Assembly (NCBI RefSeq): GCF_000300335.1
Contig: NZ_AMRM01000018.1
Span: 1 to 64,000, forward strand
Origin: Nitratireductor pacificus pht-3B
GTDB lineage: Bacteria; Pseudomonadota; Alphaproteobacteria; Rhizobiales; Rhizobiaceae
Direction: 5' to 3'
Length of the DNA stretch: 64,000 bases
Within the stretch, counting starts at the first letter, position 1. The number at the start of each line of letters is the position of its first letter. The position numbers and the translations under genes are program-made. Below, in pieces: positions 50,082 to 58,720 of this stretch. Below the pieces are notes generated by a model, which saw nothing but the letters and a program-made list of their open reading frames with translations, was not told the DNA's origin and did not search any database.

Positions 50082-51038
50082 ATGACCGTTTCGGGAATGC
50101 CATTCGACGATGTGCGCGCCTTGCTCTCGCAGATCAAGGGGCCGGACCAGGGCGCGGCGGCCGGCATGGCGGCCGCGTTCGCCAAGGCTGGCCATGCGGG
50201 GGACGATCTGGGCCGTCTCAAGGAACTGGCCGTCTGGCTCGCCGCTACACGGGGCCGCGTTCCGCCATTGATCGGGCAGGCCGGCGTGGCCCTCTATGCC
50301 GCGACGCACGGCTTCGCCTCGGGCGAGGAAGACGTGCTGGCGGCGCAGCGCGGCCGCGTGGATGCGGTGGCCGCGGGCGCCGCGGCGGTGTCGCATCTGT
50401 GCGTTGCCAACGACCTGTCGCTGAACGTCTTCGACCTGGCGCTCGACATGCCCTCGACGGACATCACCAGGGATGCAGCGCTTGACGAGCGGAGCTGCGC
50501 CGCGACGATCGCCTTCGGCATGGAGGCGACGGCGGAGGGAGGCGATCTGCTCTGCCTCGGCGCGCTGGGCGCCCAGGCAGAGATTGCCGCAGGCGCCGTG
50601 CTGGCTGCCTTGTATGAAGGGGGCGAGGGCGCCTTCGGCGGCGAAACGATCGCCCGCGCCCTCGTATGCCATGCCGGCAGCCTGCGGGATCCGCTTGAAG
50701 TGCTGCGCCGCCTCGGCGGGCGTGACATCGCGGCACTCACCGGTGCCATCCTGGCGGCGCGCGCCCAGAACATTCCCGTCATCCTCGACGGTCTGCCGGC
50801 GCTGGCTGCTGCGGCGATCCTGCAGCGGCTTGCGCCGGGTGCGGCATCTCACTGCCTGCTCGCCTCGGCCGATACGCCCGCCATGCAGCAGGCTGCCGCG
50901 CACCTGCAGCTGGAGCCGTTGCTGGCGTTCGGCGTGACGCGGGGGGACTGCTCTGCGGCAGCTCTCGCGGCGGCGGTGGTCAAGTCGGCTGCGGTCCTTG
51001 CCGGCGGCGTGGCCGAGATCGCGCGGCGCATCGGCTAG
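50082..51038 (+). CDS. CobT-like protein lacking the conserved catalytic motifs
   Basis: This 318-residue protein is clearly related to nicotinate-nucleotide-dimethylbenzimidazole phosphoribosyltransferase: MPFDDVRALLSQIKGPDQGA, VANDLSLNVFDLALDMPSTDIT, ALDERSCAATIAFGMEA, DPLEVLRRLGGRDIAALTGAILAAR. But the family motif GEMGIGNTT appears as GALGAQAEI, the GPGTG loop is absent (GEGAFGGE), the KPAGSLGRLE phrase is HAGDDLGRLKE, and the C-terminal GEGTGA with the catalytic glutamate reads GDCSAA. It is also slightly short for CobT (335-350). The start is the ATG at 50082. It is probably inactive in that reaction. Confidence 0.85.
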   Translation: MTVSGMPFDDVRALLSQIKGPDQGAAAGMAAAFAKAGHAGDDLGRLKELAVWLAATRGRVPPLIGQAGVALYAATHGFASGEEDVLAAQRGRVDAVAAGAAAVSHLCVANDLSLNVFDLALDMPSTDITRDAALDERSCAATIAFGMEATAEGGDLLCLGALGAQAEIAAGAVLAALYEGGEGAFGGETIARALVCHAGSLRDPLEVLRRLGGRDIAALTGAILAARAQNIPVILDGLPALAAAAILQRLAPGAASHCLLASADTPAMQQAAAHLQLEPLLAFGVTRGDCSAAALAAAVVKSAAVLAGGVAEIARRIG

Positions 51039-51066
51039 GACCGGGCCATGTAGGACGCGACCCGCG

Positions 51067-52596
51067 TCAGCGCCGGCCGCCAGAAACGGCCTTTCTTTCC
51101 TGCGGCATGGCCGGAAGCTCTTCCATGACGCGGGAGCGGGGAAAGGCGACGACCGCCTCGGTGCCCGAGCGGAGCTTAGATTTCAGTTCGAAGGCCCCGC
51201 CATGCAGTTCGGCCAGTCCCTGGACGATTGGCAGGCCAAGCCCGGTGCCCTGTTCGGCGCTCTTGATGGCGATCGACCCCTGGCCGAACGCCGACAGCAC
51301 GATCGCCAGCTCGTCCGCCGGTATGCCGGGTCCGTTGTCGCTGATCGAGAGATACTGTCCGCCGCCTGCCGTCCACCCGACGCGGATGCGGATTTCGCCG
51401 CCGGTGGCGGTGAATTTCACTGCGTTGGAAAGCAGGTTGAGAGCGATCTGGCGGATGGCCCGTTCGTCGGCGAACAGGCGCAGAAGCGTCGGCTCCACCT
51501 GCACGGTCAGGCGGATGTCCTTGCCGCGCGCCTTCAATTCCATCAGCCGGCAGCAATCCTCGACCACGGATGCGAGAAGCAGCGGTTCCTCGTTGAGCTG
51601 ATAACGCCCGGCCTCGATGCGCGACAGGTCGAGAATCTCGTTGATCAGGTTCAGGAGGTGCCGGCCGGATTCGTGGATGTCGCCCGCATAGCTTCGGTAG
51701 GTGGGATTCTCCAGCGGCCCCAGAACCTCGTTCGCCATGACCTCCGAGAAGCCGAGAATGGCGTTGAGCGGTGTCCGGAGTTCATGGCTCATCGAGGCCA
51801 GGAAACGGGACTTGGCGAGATTGGCTTCCTCGGCGCGGCGGCGTGCCTCGTCCGACATCGACTTCGCCGTTTCCAGCTCGCCGATCAGACCGTCCTTCTC
51901 GCTGTTGAACGACAGAAGCGTCAGGGCCGCCCGTTTGCGGTGATGCGCCACATAAGCGAAGAATGGCAGCGAGACGGCCAGCAGGACGGCCATCGCCGCA
52001 TAGGCTGGAACCGGTTGTCCTGCAATGCCGAGGGCGAACAGGCAGACGGGTCCGGCGAAGGCCGCAACGAGCGCGCCGCCGAGCGATGCCGTGATCATCG
52101 CCGTGGCCGCGATCACACAGAGAAGAAGGGCCGCCTGCAGCGCCGGGAGCTGCGAGACGCCACAGTCCCCGCAGCGCAACGTGATGAAGTATGCCCAGCC
52201 GAGACCGCTGACGAAATGGGCCAGGAACAGCAGGTGACGGCTGCGGGTCACCTCGATCTCGTTGCGGCTGCGCCTCTCGATTCCCCGCGCGACCAGATAG
52301 AGCGGCGCGTAGCAGAGCGTCGCGACAAGCGCCCACAGGGAGACTGCTTCCCCCATGCCGAAGTAAAAGCCGGCAAGGCATACGAGCGTGACGAGAACGG
52401 GGAGCGCAGGTGCGGCCCGCAGGACCGCGTGGGCGTGGATCTTCAGCAGGTCTCGGTTGAAATCGGGGCTGCCGGCGTTCTGTGACAGGCGATCGCGCGT
52501 GCGGCGCACAGCCCGGCCGACATTGCTGTTGCGATGCGGCTTGGTGCGGTCCACAATGAATTTGTCAGCCGATTTTGAAGGTTGCGGCGCCATCAC
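51067..52596 (-). CDS. Membrane histidine kinase of the DivJ/PleC type
   Basis: This 509-residue kinase has an N-terminal membrane region of about six to seven helices (residues 55-215), a short coiled coil (SEKDGLIGELETAKSMSDEARRRAEEANLAKSRF), a HisKA domain with H271 in SMSHELRTPLNAILGFSEVM, and a HATPase domain with LNLLSNAVKFT, SDNGPGIPADE and GTGLGLPIVQGL. The dimerisation motif resembles DivJ/PleC/PdhS kinases that act on DivK, whose gene is in this window. No response regulator is adjacent. The exact start (GTG/ATG near 52596) is uncertain. Confidence 0.88.
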   Translation of the reverse strand: MMAPQPSKSADKFIVDRTKPHRNSNVGRAVRRTRDRLSQNAGSPDFNRDLLKIHAHAVLRAAPALPVLVTLVCLAGFYFGMGEAVSLWALVATLCYAPLYLVARGIERRSRNEIEVTRSRHLLFLAHFVSGLGWAYFITLRCGDCGVSQLPALQAALLLCVIAATAMITASLGGALVAAFAGPVCLFALGIAGQPVPAYAAMAVLLAVSLPFFAYVAHHRKRAALTLLSFNSEKDGLIGELETAKSMSDEARRRAEEANLAKSRFLASMSHELRTPLNAILGFSEVMANEVLGPLENPTYRSYAGDIHESGRHLLNLINEILDLSRIEAGRYQLNEEPLLLASVVEDCCRLMELKARGKDIRLTVQVEPTLLRLFADERAIRQIALNLLSNAVKFTATGGEIRIRVGWTAGGGQYLSISDNGPGIPADELAIVLSAFGQGSIAIKSAEQGTGLGLPIVQGLAELHGGAFELKSKLRSGTEAVVAFPRSRVMEELPAMPQERKAVSGGRR

Positions 52597-52661
52597 CCGT
52601 TTTGCATTCCAGCTATTCAGCTATGACGCTATCAAGGAATGATTAAGAGACCCTTCAGCAG

Positions 52662-53288
52662 ATGAGCCGCAGCCGTTTCAGAAAGCGCCGGCGGAGCCGG
52701 TTCGGGCGCTTTGGCGATCTGCTGCTGGCACTCGGTCTGCTCGTGGCGGTTGCGCTGGCCGTCGAGCGGCTTGACCGTTTCAGCATGCGCAGCCTTTCGG
52801 GGGCGGTCACGGTGCATGACGGGGACACGATCACGGTTTCCGGCGAGCGCATTCGTCTGAAGGGGCTGGACGCGCCGGAATATGCGCAGACCTGCAGCCG
52901 GCAGGGTGCGACCTATGCCTGCGGCAGGCAGGCGCGCGATATGCTCCGGCAGCTGGTCGGCACCGGACCGGTGGATTGCGAGGGGTTCGAGCGCGACCGG
53001 TATGACCGGCTTCTCGCCGTCTGCACGGCGGGCGGCAGGGATGTCGGGGAAGCGCTGGTGGAAGCCGGATGGGCCGTGGCCTATGGCGACTATGACCGCG
53101 TCGAGGCGGATGCGCGCCGGGCGCGCCGGGGATTGTGGGACGGTGCGTTCGACGCGCCGCGCGACTGGCGCGAACTGCACGGACAGGAAGCCGGCATGGA
53201 GGCGACGGGCATTGCCGGACGGGTGGCGAACATCGTCAGACGCCTGCTTGCGCGCATATCCGGATATCTGTTTGGGAGCGATCTGTGA
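52662..53288 (+). CDS. Thermonuclease-like (SNase) exported protein
   Basis: This 208-residue protein has a basic N-terminus, one hydrophobic segment (about 19-34) that may anchor or export it, and a staphylococcal-nuclease fold with VTVHDGDTITVSGERIRLKGLDAPEYAQTC, GRQARDMLRQL, DRYDRLLAVCTAGGRDVGEALVEAGWAVAYGDY. The catalytic R-L-x-G-x-D-A-P-E motif is present. It is followed 10 nt later by a GST gene, then a uracil-DNA glycosylase-like gene, all in one direction. Confidence 0.88.
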   Translation: MSRSRFRKRRRSRFGRFGDLLLALGLLVAVALAVERLDRFSMRSLSGAVTVHDGDTITVSGERIRLKGLDAPEYAQTCSRQGATYACGRQARDMLRQLVGTGPVDCEGFERDRYDRLLAVCTAGGRDVGEALVEAGWAVAYGDYDRVEADARRARRGLWDGAFDAPRDWRELHGQEAGMEATGIAGRVANIVRRLLARISGYLFGSDL

Positions 53289-53298
53289 GGGTGAGCCG

Positions 53299-53910
53299 AT
53301 GAAACTATACGATGGAGGCAGGGCGCCGAACCCGCGCCGCGTTCGCATCTTTCTGGCGGAAAAGGGCATCGAGGTTCCGCTCGAACTGGTGGACATGGGC
53401 GCGATGGAGCATCGGTCCGCGTCGCTGACGAAGCGCAATCCGCTGCAGCGCCTGCCGGTGCTCGAGCTGGATGACGGGACGATCCTCACCGAGACGATCG
53501 CCATCTGCCGCTATTTCGAGGCCCTGCATCCCGAACCCGCGCTGTTCGGCAAGGGTGCGCTCGGCAGCGCGCTGGTGGAGATGTGGCAGCGGCGCGTGGA
53601 GATGCATCTTTTCCTTCCCGTGGCGCAGGTGTTCCGTCACCTGCATCCGGCGATGCGCGAATGGGAGGTGCCGCAGGTGCCGGCCTGGGGCGAGGCCAAC
53701 AAGCCGAAGGTCTTCGCGTTCCTGCGCCATCTCGACGAGGCGCTGGCGGACCGACCATTCATCGCGGGCGACGACTACAGCGTCGCCGACATTACGGGGC
53801 TGGTCAGCATCGACTTCATGAAGCCCGCGAAACTGGCCTTTCCCGAAGGGCTCGATCATCTGGCACGCTGGTATCACACCGTGTCCGGGCGGCCGAGCGC
53901 GAAAGCCTGA
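53299..53910 (+). CDS. Glutathione S-transferase family protein
   Basis: This 203-residue protein has the thioredoxin-fold N-terminal domain (MKLYDGGRAPNPRRVRIFLAEKGIEVP, then NPLQRLPVLELDDGTILTETIAICRYFE with the cis-Pro and glutathione-binding E-T) and an all-helical C-terminal domain (VADITGLVSIDFMK). ATG at 53299, with GGGTGAG just upstream. Substrate unknown. Confidence 0.93.
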   Translation: MKLYDGGRAPNPRRVRIFLAEKGIEVPLELVDMGAMEHRSASLTKRNPLQRLPVLELDDGTILTETIAICRYFEALHPEPALFGKGALGSALVEMWQRRVEMHLFLPVAQVFRHLHPAMREWEVPQVPAWGEANKPKVFAFLRHLDEALADRPFIAGDDYSVADITGLVSIDFMKPAKLAFPEGLDHLARWYHTVSGRPSAKA

Positions 53911-53920
53911 GGCGGCTTCG

Positions 53921-54541
53921 GTGAGCCAGCCGCTGGATCAGCTCCTGACGCGCATCCGGGCCTGCCGGATCTGCGTCGAGGCTCCGCTTTCCACGCCGCT
54001 GCCGCACGAGCCGCGGCCGGTGGTGGTCGGGTCGCGCAAGGCGCGTATCCTGATCGCCGGCCAGGCGCCGGGAACACGGGTGCATGCCTCGGGCATTCCC
54101 TTCGACGACCGGTCCGGCGACCGCCTGCGCGACTGGCTTCAGGTGGACCGGCCGACCTTCTACGATGCGGACCGGTTTGCCATCGCGCCGATGGGGTTCT
54201 GCTTTCCCGGTCTTGACGCCAAGGGCGGCGACCTGCCGCCGCGTAAGGAATGCGCGCCCGCCTGGCGCGACGCGTTGATGGGGCTGATGCCGCAGATCGC
54301 CCTTGTCCTAGTGATCGGGCAGTATGCGCAGGCCTGGCATCTGGGCAGGGAGCGTTCCGCGACGCTCACCGAGACGGTGCGCGACTGGCGGCGCCTGTTC
54401 GAGCGGGAGGCGCGCCCGCGCGTCCTGCCGCTGCCGCATCCCTCCTGGCGCAACACCGGCTGGCTGAAGAAGAATCCCTGGTTCGAGCGCGACCTGCTGC
54501 CGGTTCTGAGAGAGGAAATTCGCTCCCATCTTGCCAGTTGA
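53921..54541 (+). CDS. Uracil-DNA glycosylase-superfamily protein
   Basis: This 206-residue protein shows a uracil-DNA glycosylase-like fold: ILIAGQAPGTRVHASGIPFDDRSGDRLRDWL (active-site region G-Q-A-P-G), MGFCFPG, IALVLVIGQYAQAWHLG, and PLPHPSWRNTGWLKKNPWF, where HPS is the usual motif 2. Paired cysteines (RACRIC) near the N-terminus are seen but not the full four-cysteine iron-sulfur set of family 4/5. GTG start at 53921. Repair of deaminated bases is inferred. Confidence 0.85.
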   Translation: MSQPLDQLLTRIRACRICVEAPLSTPLPHEPRPVVVGSRKARILIAGQAPGTRVHASGIPFDDRSGDRLRDWLQVDRPTFYDADRFAIAPMGFCFPGLDAKGGDLPPRKECAPAWRDALMGLMPQIALVLVIGQYAQAWHLGRERSATLTETVRDWRRLFEREARPRVLPLPHPSWRNTGWLKKNPWFERDLLPVLREEIRSHLAS

Positions 54542-54643
54542 TGGGAATAATCAACTTCTCAGCCGCATTCATAGGAAAAATGTTTCTTGTTATCGGGGAT
54601 TTCCGTTGGCAAATTAGGAAACTGTTTTTCTCCGGAGTCGACC

Positions 54644-55138
54644 ATGGACCGCCTAGACCGCAAGATCCTGCGCCTGTTGCAAGAAAATTCGACCCTCGCG
54701 GTCGCCGATGTGGCGAAAAAGGTCGGGCTTTCGACGACGCCCTGCTGGCGGCGCATTCAGAAGCTGGAGGAGGAGGGCGTCATCCGCCGGCGCGTCGCCG
54801 TTCTCGACCCCGAGCGGGTCAACGCCAAGGTGAACGTGTTCGTCTCGATCCGGACCAACATGCACAGCCACGAATGGCTGAAGCGCTTCTCGGAAGTCAT
54901 CCAGCAATTCCCGGAGGTGGTTGAGTTCTATCGCATGAGTGGGGATGTGGACTATCTGCTGCGCGTCGTGGTGCCGGATATTGCCGCCTATGACGCGTTC
55001 TACAAGCGGATGATCGCCAAGATCGAGATCCGCGACGTGTCGTCCACCTTCGCGATGGAGCAGATCAAGTACACGACCGAGCTGCCGCTGGACTATCTGG
55101 TCCTCGACAAGGAGTCGGGCGCTTCCAACGCGGCGTGA
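54644..55138 (+). CDS. Lrp/AsnC-family transcriptional regulator
   Basis: This 164-residue regulator has an N-terminal helix-turn-helix (MDRLDRKILRLLQENSTLAVADVAKKVGLSTTPCWRRIQKLEEEGVI) and a RAM effector domain (VVEFYRMSGDVDYLLRVVVPDIAAYDAFYKRMI). It probably senses an amino acid. The ATG at 54644 follows TCCGGAG. The AT-rich leader (54550-54640) may hold its own binding sites. It is convergent with the dehydrogenase gene of the amino acid importer region, which may be its target. Confidence 0.93.
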   Translation: MDRLDRKILRLLQENSTLAVADVAKKVGLSTTPCWRRIQKLEEEGVIRRRVAVLDPERVNAKVNVFVSIRTNMHSHEWLKRFSEVIQQFPEVVEFYRMSGDVDYLLRVVVPDIAAYDAFYKRMIAKIEIRDVSSTFAMEQIKYTTELPLDYLVLDKESGASNAA

Positions 55139-55193
55139 CGCCTGCGCACCGCGCGGCAGCAGCCAGGTGCGGTGACCCGGCTGCGGTACACGG

Positions 55194-56063
55194 TCACTTC
55201 TCCAGCCGGGCGAGCAGGGAAGACGTGTCCCAACGTTTGCCGCCCATGGACTGGACCTCCTTGTAGAACTGGTCGACCAGCGCCGTGACCGGCAGCGCGG
55301 CGCCGTTGCGATCGGCCTCGGCCAGGCAGATGCCGAGATCCTTGCGCATCCAGTCGACGGCGAAGCCGAAATCGTAACGCCCCTCGTTCATCGTCTTGTG
55401 CCGGTTTTCCATCTGCCACGAGCCGGCGGCCCCCTTGGAGATGACGTCGATCACCTTCTCGATGTCGAGGCCGGCCTTCTTGCCGAAATGGATGCCCTCG
55501 GCCAGTCCCTGAACGAGACCGGCGATGCAGATCTGGTTGATCATCTTGGTCAGCTGGCCGGCGCCCGCCGGTCCCATGAGGCCGACCATGCGCGCGAAGG
55601 ACTGGATGACGGGGCTCGCCCTGTCGAACACGGCCTGGTCGCCGCCGCACATGACGGTCAGCACGCCGTTCTCCGCGCCGGCCTGGCCGCCGGAAACCGG
55701 GGCGTCGATGAAATCGAAACCGCGCTTCTGCGCCTCGGCGGCCAGCTCGCGCGCGACTTCGGCGGAGGCCGTGGTGTTGTCGATGAAGACGGAGCCGCTT
55801 TTCATGGCGTGAAACGCGCCGTGCTCGCCGGTCGTGACCGAGCGCAGGTCGTCGTCATTGCCCACGCAGGCGAACACGAAATCCTTGTCGCGTGCGGCCT
55901 CCATCGGCGTCGCCGCCGTCTGTCCGCCATGTTCCGCAACCCATTTCTCGGCCTTCGCGGCGTTGCGGTTGTAGACGGTCACCCTGTGGCCGCCCTTGTT
56001 CTGCAAGTGGGCGGCCATGGGGTATCCCATGACGCCCAGTCCGATGAACGCGACTTCAGACAT
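55194..56063 (-). CDS. 3-hydroxyisobutyrate dehydrogenase-like oxidoreductase
   Basis: This 289-residue beta-hydroxyacid dehydrogenase has the NAD(P)-binding VAFIGLGVMGYPMAAHL, the substrate motif FIDAPVSGGQAGAENG, and the catalytic lysine in GAGQLTKMINQ. The class includes 3-hydroxyisobutyrate, tartronate-semialdehyde and glyoxylate/succinic-semialdehyde reductases. It is the last gene in line with the ABC importer (48-nt gap), so it may act on a compound taken up by it. Exact substrate unknown. Confidence 0.92.
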   Translation of the reverse strand: MSEVAFIGLGVMGYPMAAHLQNKGGHRVTVYNRNAAKAEKWVAEHGGQTAATPMEAARDKDFVFACVGNDDDLRSVTTGEHGAFHAMKSGSVFIDNTTASAEVARELAAEAQKRGFDFIDAPVSGGQAGAENGVLTVMCGGDQAVFDRASPVIQSFARMVGLMGPAGAGQLTKMINQICIAGLVQGLAEGIHFGKKAGLDIEKVIDVISKGAAGSWQMENRHKTMNEGRYDFGFAVDWMRKDLGICLAEADRNGAALPVTALVDQFYKEVQSMGGKRWDTSSLLARLEK

Positions 56064-56111
56064 TCGGCACTGCTCTCCCGGTGGTTCTCGCTGCCAGGCC
56101 GCCGGCCTGCC

Positions 56112-56936
56112 TCAGCGCTTCAGATGGCGGGTGATGCGGCGCTCGATCCAGTCGATCAGGTTGCGCAGCACCTCGACGATGGCAAGATAGATCATGGCCG
56201 CCCAGATGTAAGTCTGGAAATCGAAGGTCTGCGAATAGGCGCGCCGGGTCTCGCCCATCAGGTCGTAGACCGTGATGATGGCCACGATGGCAGACCCCTT
56301 GATCATCAGGATGATCTCGTTGCCATAGGGGCGCAGGGCGACGATCATCGCCTGCGGCACGATGATCTTGCGGATGGTCTGCATCTTCGACAGGCCGAGT
56401 GCCGCGGCGGCTTCCCACTGGCCGCGCCGGACGCTTTCTATCGCGCCGCGCAGGATTTCCGCCTGATAGGCGGCGGTGTTCAGCGTGAAGGCGAAGACGG
56501 CGCAGTACCAGGCCTCGCGGAAGAAGGTCCAAAGCCCGACCGCCTGCAGTTCCGGGCGGAACGAGCCGAGCCCGTAATAGACGAGGAAGGTCTGTGCCAG
56601 AAGCGGGGTTCCGCGGAAGAAATAGACATAGGCATAGGCCAGCGCCGCGACGAAGCCGTTGCGCGAGGTGCGGCCATAGGCGATCGGGATCGATAGGAGC
56701 GCGCCCAGAATCACCGAGACGACGACCAGCTTCACGGTGACCCACAGGCCCGAGAGGTAGCGCGGTAGATAGCGCTGGAAGATCGCCGGGTCCCAGGCGT
56801 CGAGCATGAAGACCAGCACCGCCAGGGCGAGGGCGGCCCAGATGCTCAGGAGGACAACGCCGATGGTGCGCTGGAGGGTCCAGCGGTCTCTCACGACCGG
56901 CGGTCGTTCCGCCGCCAGGGTCTGTTCCGTCCTCAT
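56112..56936 (-). CDS. Polar amino acid ABC transporter permease (HisM/ArtM-like)
   Basis: This 274-residue inner-membrane permease has about five transmembrane segments and the EAA motif EAAAALGLSKMQTIRKIIVPQA for contact with the ATPase. Conserved LSGLWVTVKLVVVSVILG and YVYFFRGTPLLAQTFLVYYG regions are typical for the HisMQ/ArtMQ family. The ATG at 56936 overlaps the stop of the upstream permease (ATGA). No ATPase gene occurs in the operon. Confidence 0.93.
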   Translation of the reverse strand: MRTEQTLAAERPPVVRDRWTLQRTIGVVLLSIWAALALAVLVFMLDAWDPAIFQRYLPRYLSGLWVTVKLVVVSVILGALLSIPIAYGRTSRNGFVAALAYAYVYFFRGTPLLAQTFLVYYGLGSFRPELQAVGLWTFFREAWYCAVFAFTLNTAAYQAEILRGAIESVRRGQWEAAAALGLSKMQTIRKIIVPQAMIVALRPYGNEIILMIKGSAIVAIITVYDLMGETRRAYSQTFDFQTYIWAAMIYLAIVEVLRNLIDWIERRITRHLKR

Positions 56937-57670
56937 CGCGATGCCCCGCTGCGCCGGGTCCAGTTCTCGATGGCGTGCAGGACGATGGAGGAAAGCATGG
57001 CCAGAACCAGATAGATCAGGCAGGCGATGCCGAAGAAGAGGAAGGCTTCCTTGGTCACCCGCGCCGCAATGCCGCTCTGGCGGAGGATATCCGCAAGACC
57101 GATGACCGAAACGAGCGCCGTGTCCTTGAGCAGGATCAGCCACAGGTTCGAGAGGCCGGGAAGGGCAAGGCGCACCAATTGCGGCAGGATGATGAGCCGC
57201 ATGGTCTGCAGTCCGGAGAGACCGACCGCGAAACTGCCCTCATACTGTCCCTGCGGGATGGCGCGAAACGCGGCCAGAAACACCTCGCTGGCATAGGAGG
57301 AGAACACCACGCCGAGCGCGATCATGCCGGCGACGAAGGCGTTGACCTCGATGTTCGCCGAGGGATCGAACAGATGGACGAGGCGCTGCAGTCCGATCTG
57401 CGCGCCGTAGAAGACCAGGAAAAGGGTCAGGAGTTCGGGAAGGCCGCGAAACAGCGTCGTGTAGATGTTGGCCGCCAGGCGCAGGAAGCGGTCGTTGGAG
57501 CGCTTGCCGAGCGCGATGAAGAAGCCCACGAGCAGACCGAGCGGCAGCGTCGCGAGCGCAAGCGACACCGTTACCAGCACGCCTTCCGCAATGTTATCGC
57601 CCCAGCCTTCGGGCCCGAAGCTCAGCAGGGTCAAGACCCGTTCCATCTCCCAAATCCCCGTTTTGGGCAT
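56933..57670 (-). CDS. Polar amino acid ABC transporter permease (HisQ/ArtQ-like)
   Basis: This permease of about 245 residues has the family pattern NIAEGVLVTVSLALATLPLGLLVGF, TLFRGLPELLTLFLVFYG and the EAA-type loop QYEGSFAVGLSGLQTMRLIILPQ. The start could be at 57670 (MPKTGIW) or 57646 (MERVLTL). It lies between the binding protein gene and the second permease, which overlaps it by 4 nt. Confidence 0.92.
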   Translation of the reverse strand: MPKTGIWEMERVLTLLSFGPEGWGDNIAEGVLVTVSLALATLPLGLLVGFFIALGKRSNDRFLRLAANIYTTLFRGLPELLTLFLVFYGAQIGLQRLVHLFDPSANIEVNAFVAGMIALGVVFSSYASEVFLAAFRAIPQGQYEGSFAVGLSGLQTMRLIILPQLVRLALPGLSNLWLILLKDTALVSVIGLADILRQSGIAARVTKEAFLFFGIACLIYLVLAMLSSIVLHAIENWTRRSGASR

Positions 57671-57825
57671 CGTTCCGGGATTGTTGGCTGTCGCAGCGCG
57701 TGCCCCTGGCTGCGGTTCCCGGTTCCGATTGCATGTGCCGCATGGCGGCTCGTCTTGCAAGACAGGCGGCCGGACCTACGTCCCGCCGCCTGCATGGTGC
57801 TTCGATCAAGACATGTTATGCGCGT

Positions 57826-58611
57826 TCAATCGCCATAGGCGTCGAACGAGAAATACTTGTCGTTGATCTCCTTGTACTTGCCGTTCTCGCGAAGCGCGAT
57901 GATCGCCGCGTTGAACTTTTCACGCAGCTCGTCCTCGCCTTTGCGGATGGCGATGCCGGCGCCGGGGCCGTGGATCGCTTCGACCGGGGTGATCGTGCCG
58001 ACCAGCTTGCAGCAATCGCCTTCGTCGCTCTCCAGGAATTCCTGCAGGACGATGACATCGTCGGTGACCGCGTCGAGCCGCCCGTTAATGATGTCGAGCT
58101 TGTACTCCTCGGCGGTCGGGTAGAGCCTGACGTCGCTGTCCGTATAGGTCTGCTCCGCATAGGCGGAATGCGTCGTCGATCCCTGCGCGCCGATGCTCTT
58201 GCCGGCCAGGTCTTCCTTCGTGACGCCCGCGATGTCGGTATCGTTGGGTGCGACGATGCCGGGCGGCGTGTTATAGTATTTGTTGGTGAAATCGACCTCT
58301 TTCTTGCGATCCTCGGTGATCGACATCGAGGCGATGATGGCGTCGAACTTGCCGGCCTGCAGCGCCGGAATGATACCATCCCAGTCCTGCGTGATGAATT
58401 CGCACTCGGCCTTCATCTCTTCGCAGAGCGCCCGCGCGATATCGATGTCGAAGCCTTCAAGCTTGCCGTCCGCGGTGAGATTGTTGAAGGGCGGGTAGGC
58501 GCCTTCCGTGCCGATCTTGATCTTCATCGGTTCCTGGGCATTGGCTGCTCCCACAGCCAGCGCAAGAGCCGCAGCCGGCAATGCAAGCGCGATACGCCTT
58601 GAAATACGCAT
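57826..58611 (-). CDS. Polar amino acid ABC transporter binding protein (family 3)
   Basis: This 261-residue periplasmic protein has a signal peptide (ISRRIALALPAAALALAVGAANA) and a family 3 fold: IKIGTEGAYPPFNNL, EGFDIDIARALCEEM, DWDGIIPALQAGKFDAIIASMSIT, then VGTITPVEAIHGPGAGIAIRKG. The close matches are lysine/arginine/ornithine/histidine binding proteins (ArgT/HisJ). Two cysteines in the CCKLV segment may pair. First gene of the importer operon; ligand probably a basic amino acid. Confidence 0.92.
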   Translation of the reverse strand: MRISRRIALALPAAALALAVGAANAQEPMKIKIGTEGAYPPFNNLTADGKLEGFDIDIARALCEEMKAECEFITQDWDGIIPALQAGKFDAIIASMSITEDRKKEVDFTNKYYNTPPGIVAPNDTDIAGVTKEDLAGKSIGAQGSTTHSAYAEQTYTDSDVRLYPTAEEYKLDIINGRLDAVTDDVIVLQEFLESDEGDCCKLVGTITPVEAIHGPGAGIAIRKGEDELREKFNAAIIALRENGKYKEINDKYFSFDAYGD

Positions 58612-58720
58612 TCGTGTTCCTCTCTGTTTTCTTCTCCATCCCGGGGCACGTGCCCCGGAGCGGGTCATGAGACCGGATATTCCCATCGTTCCGCGCAAGA
58701 ATGCAACCGTAAAAGCCGTG

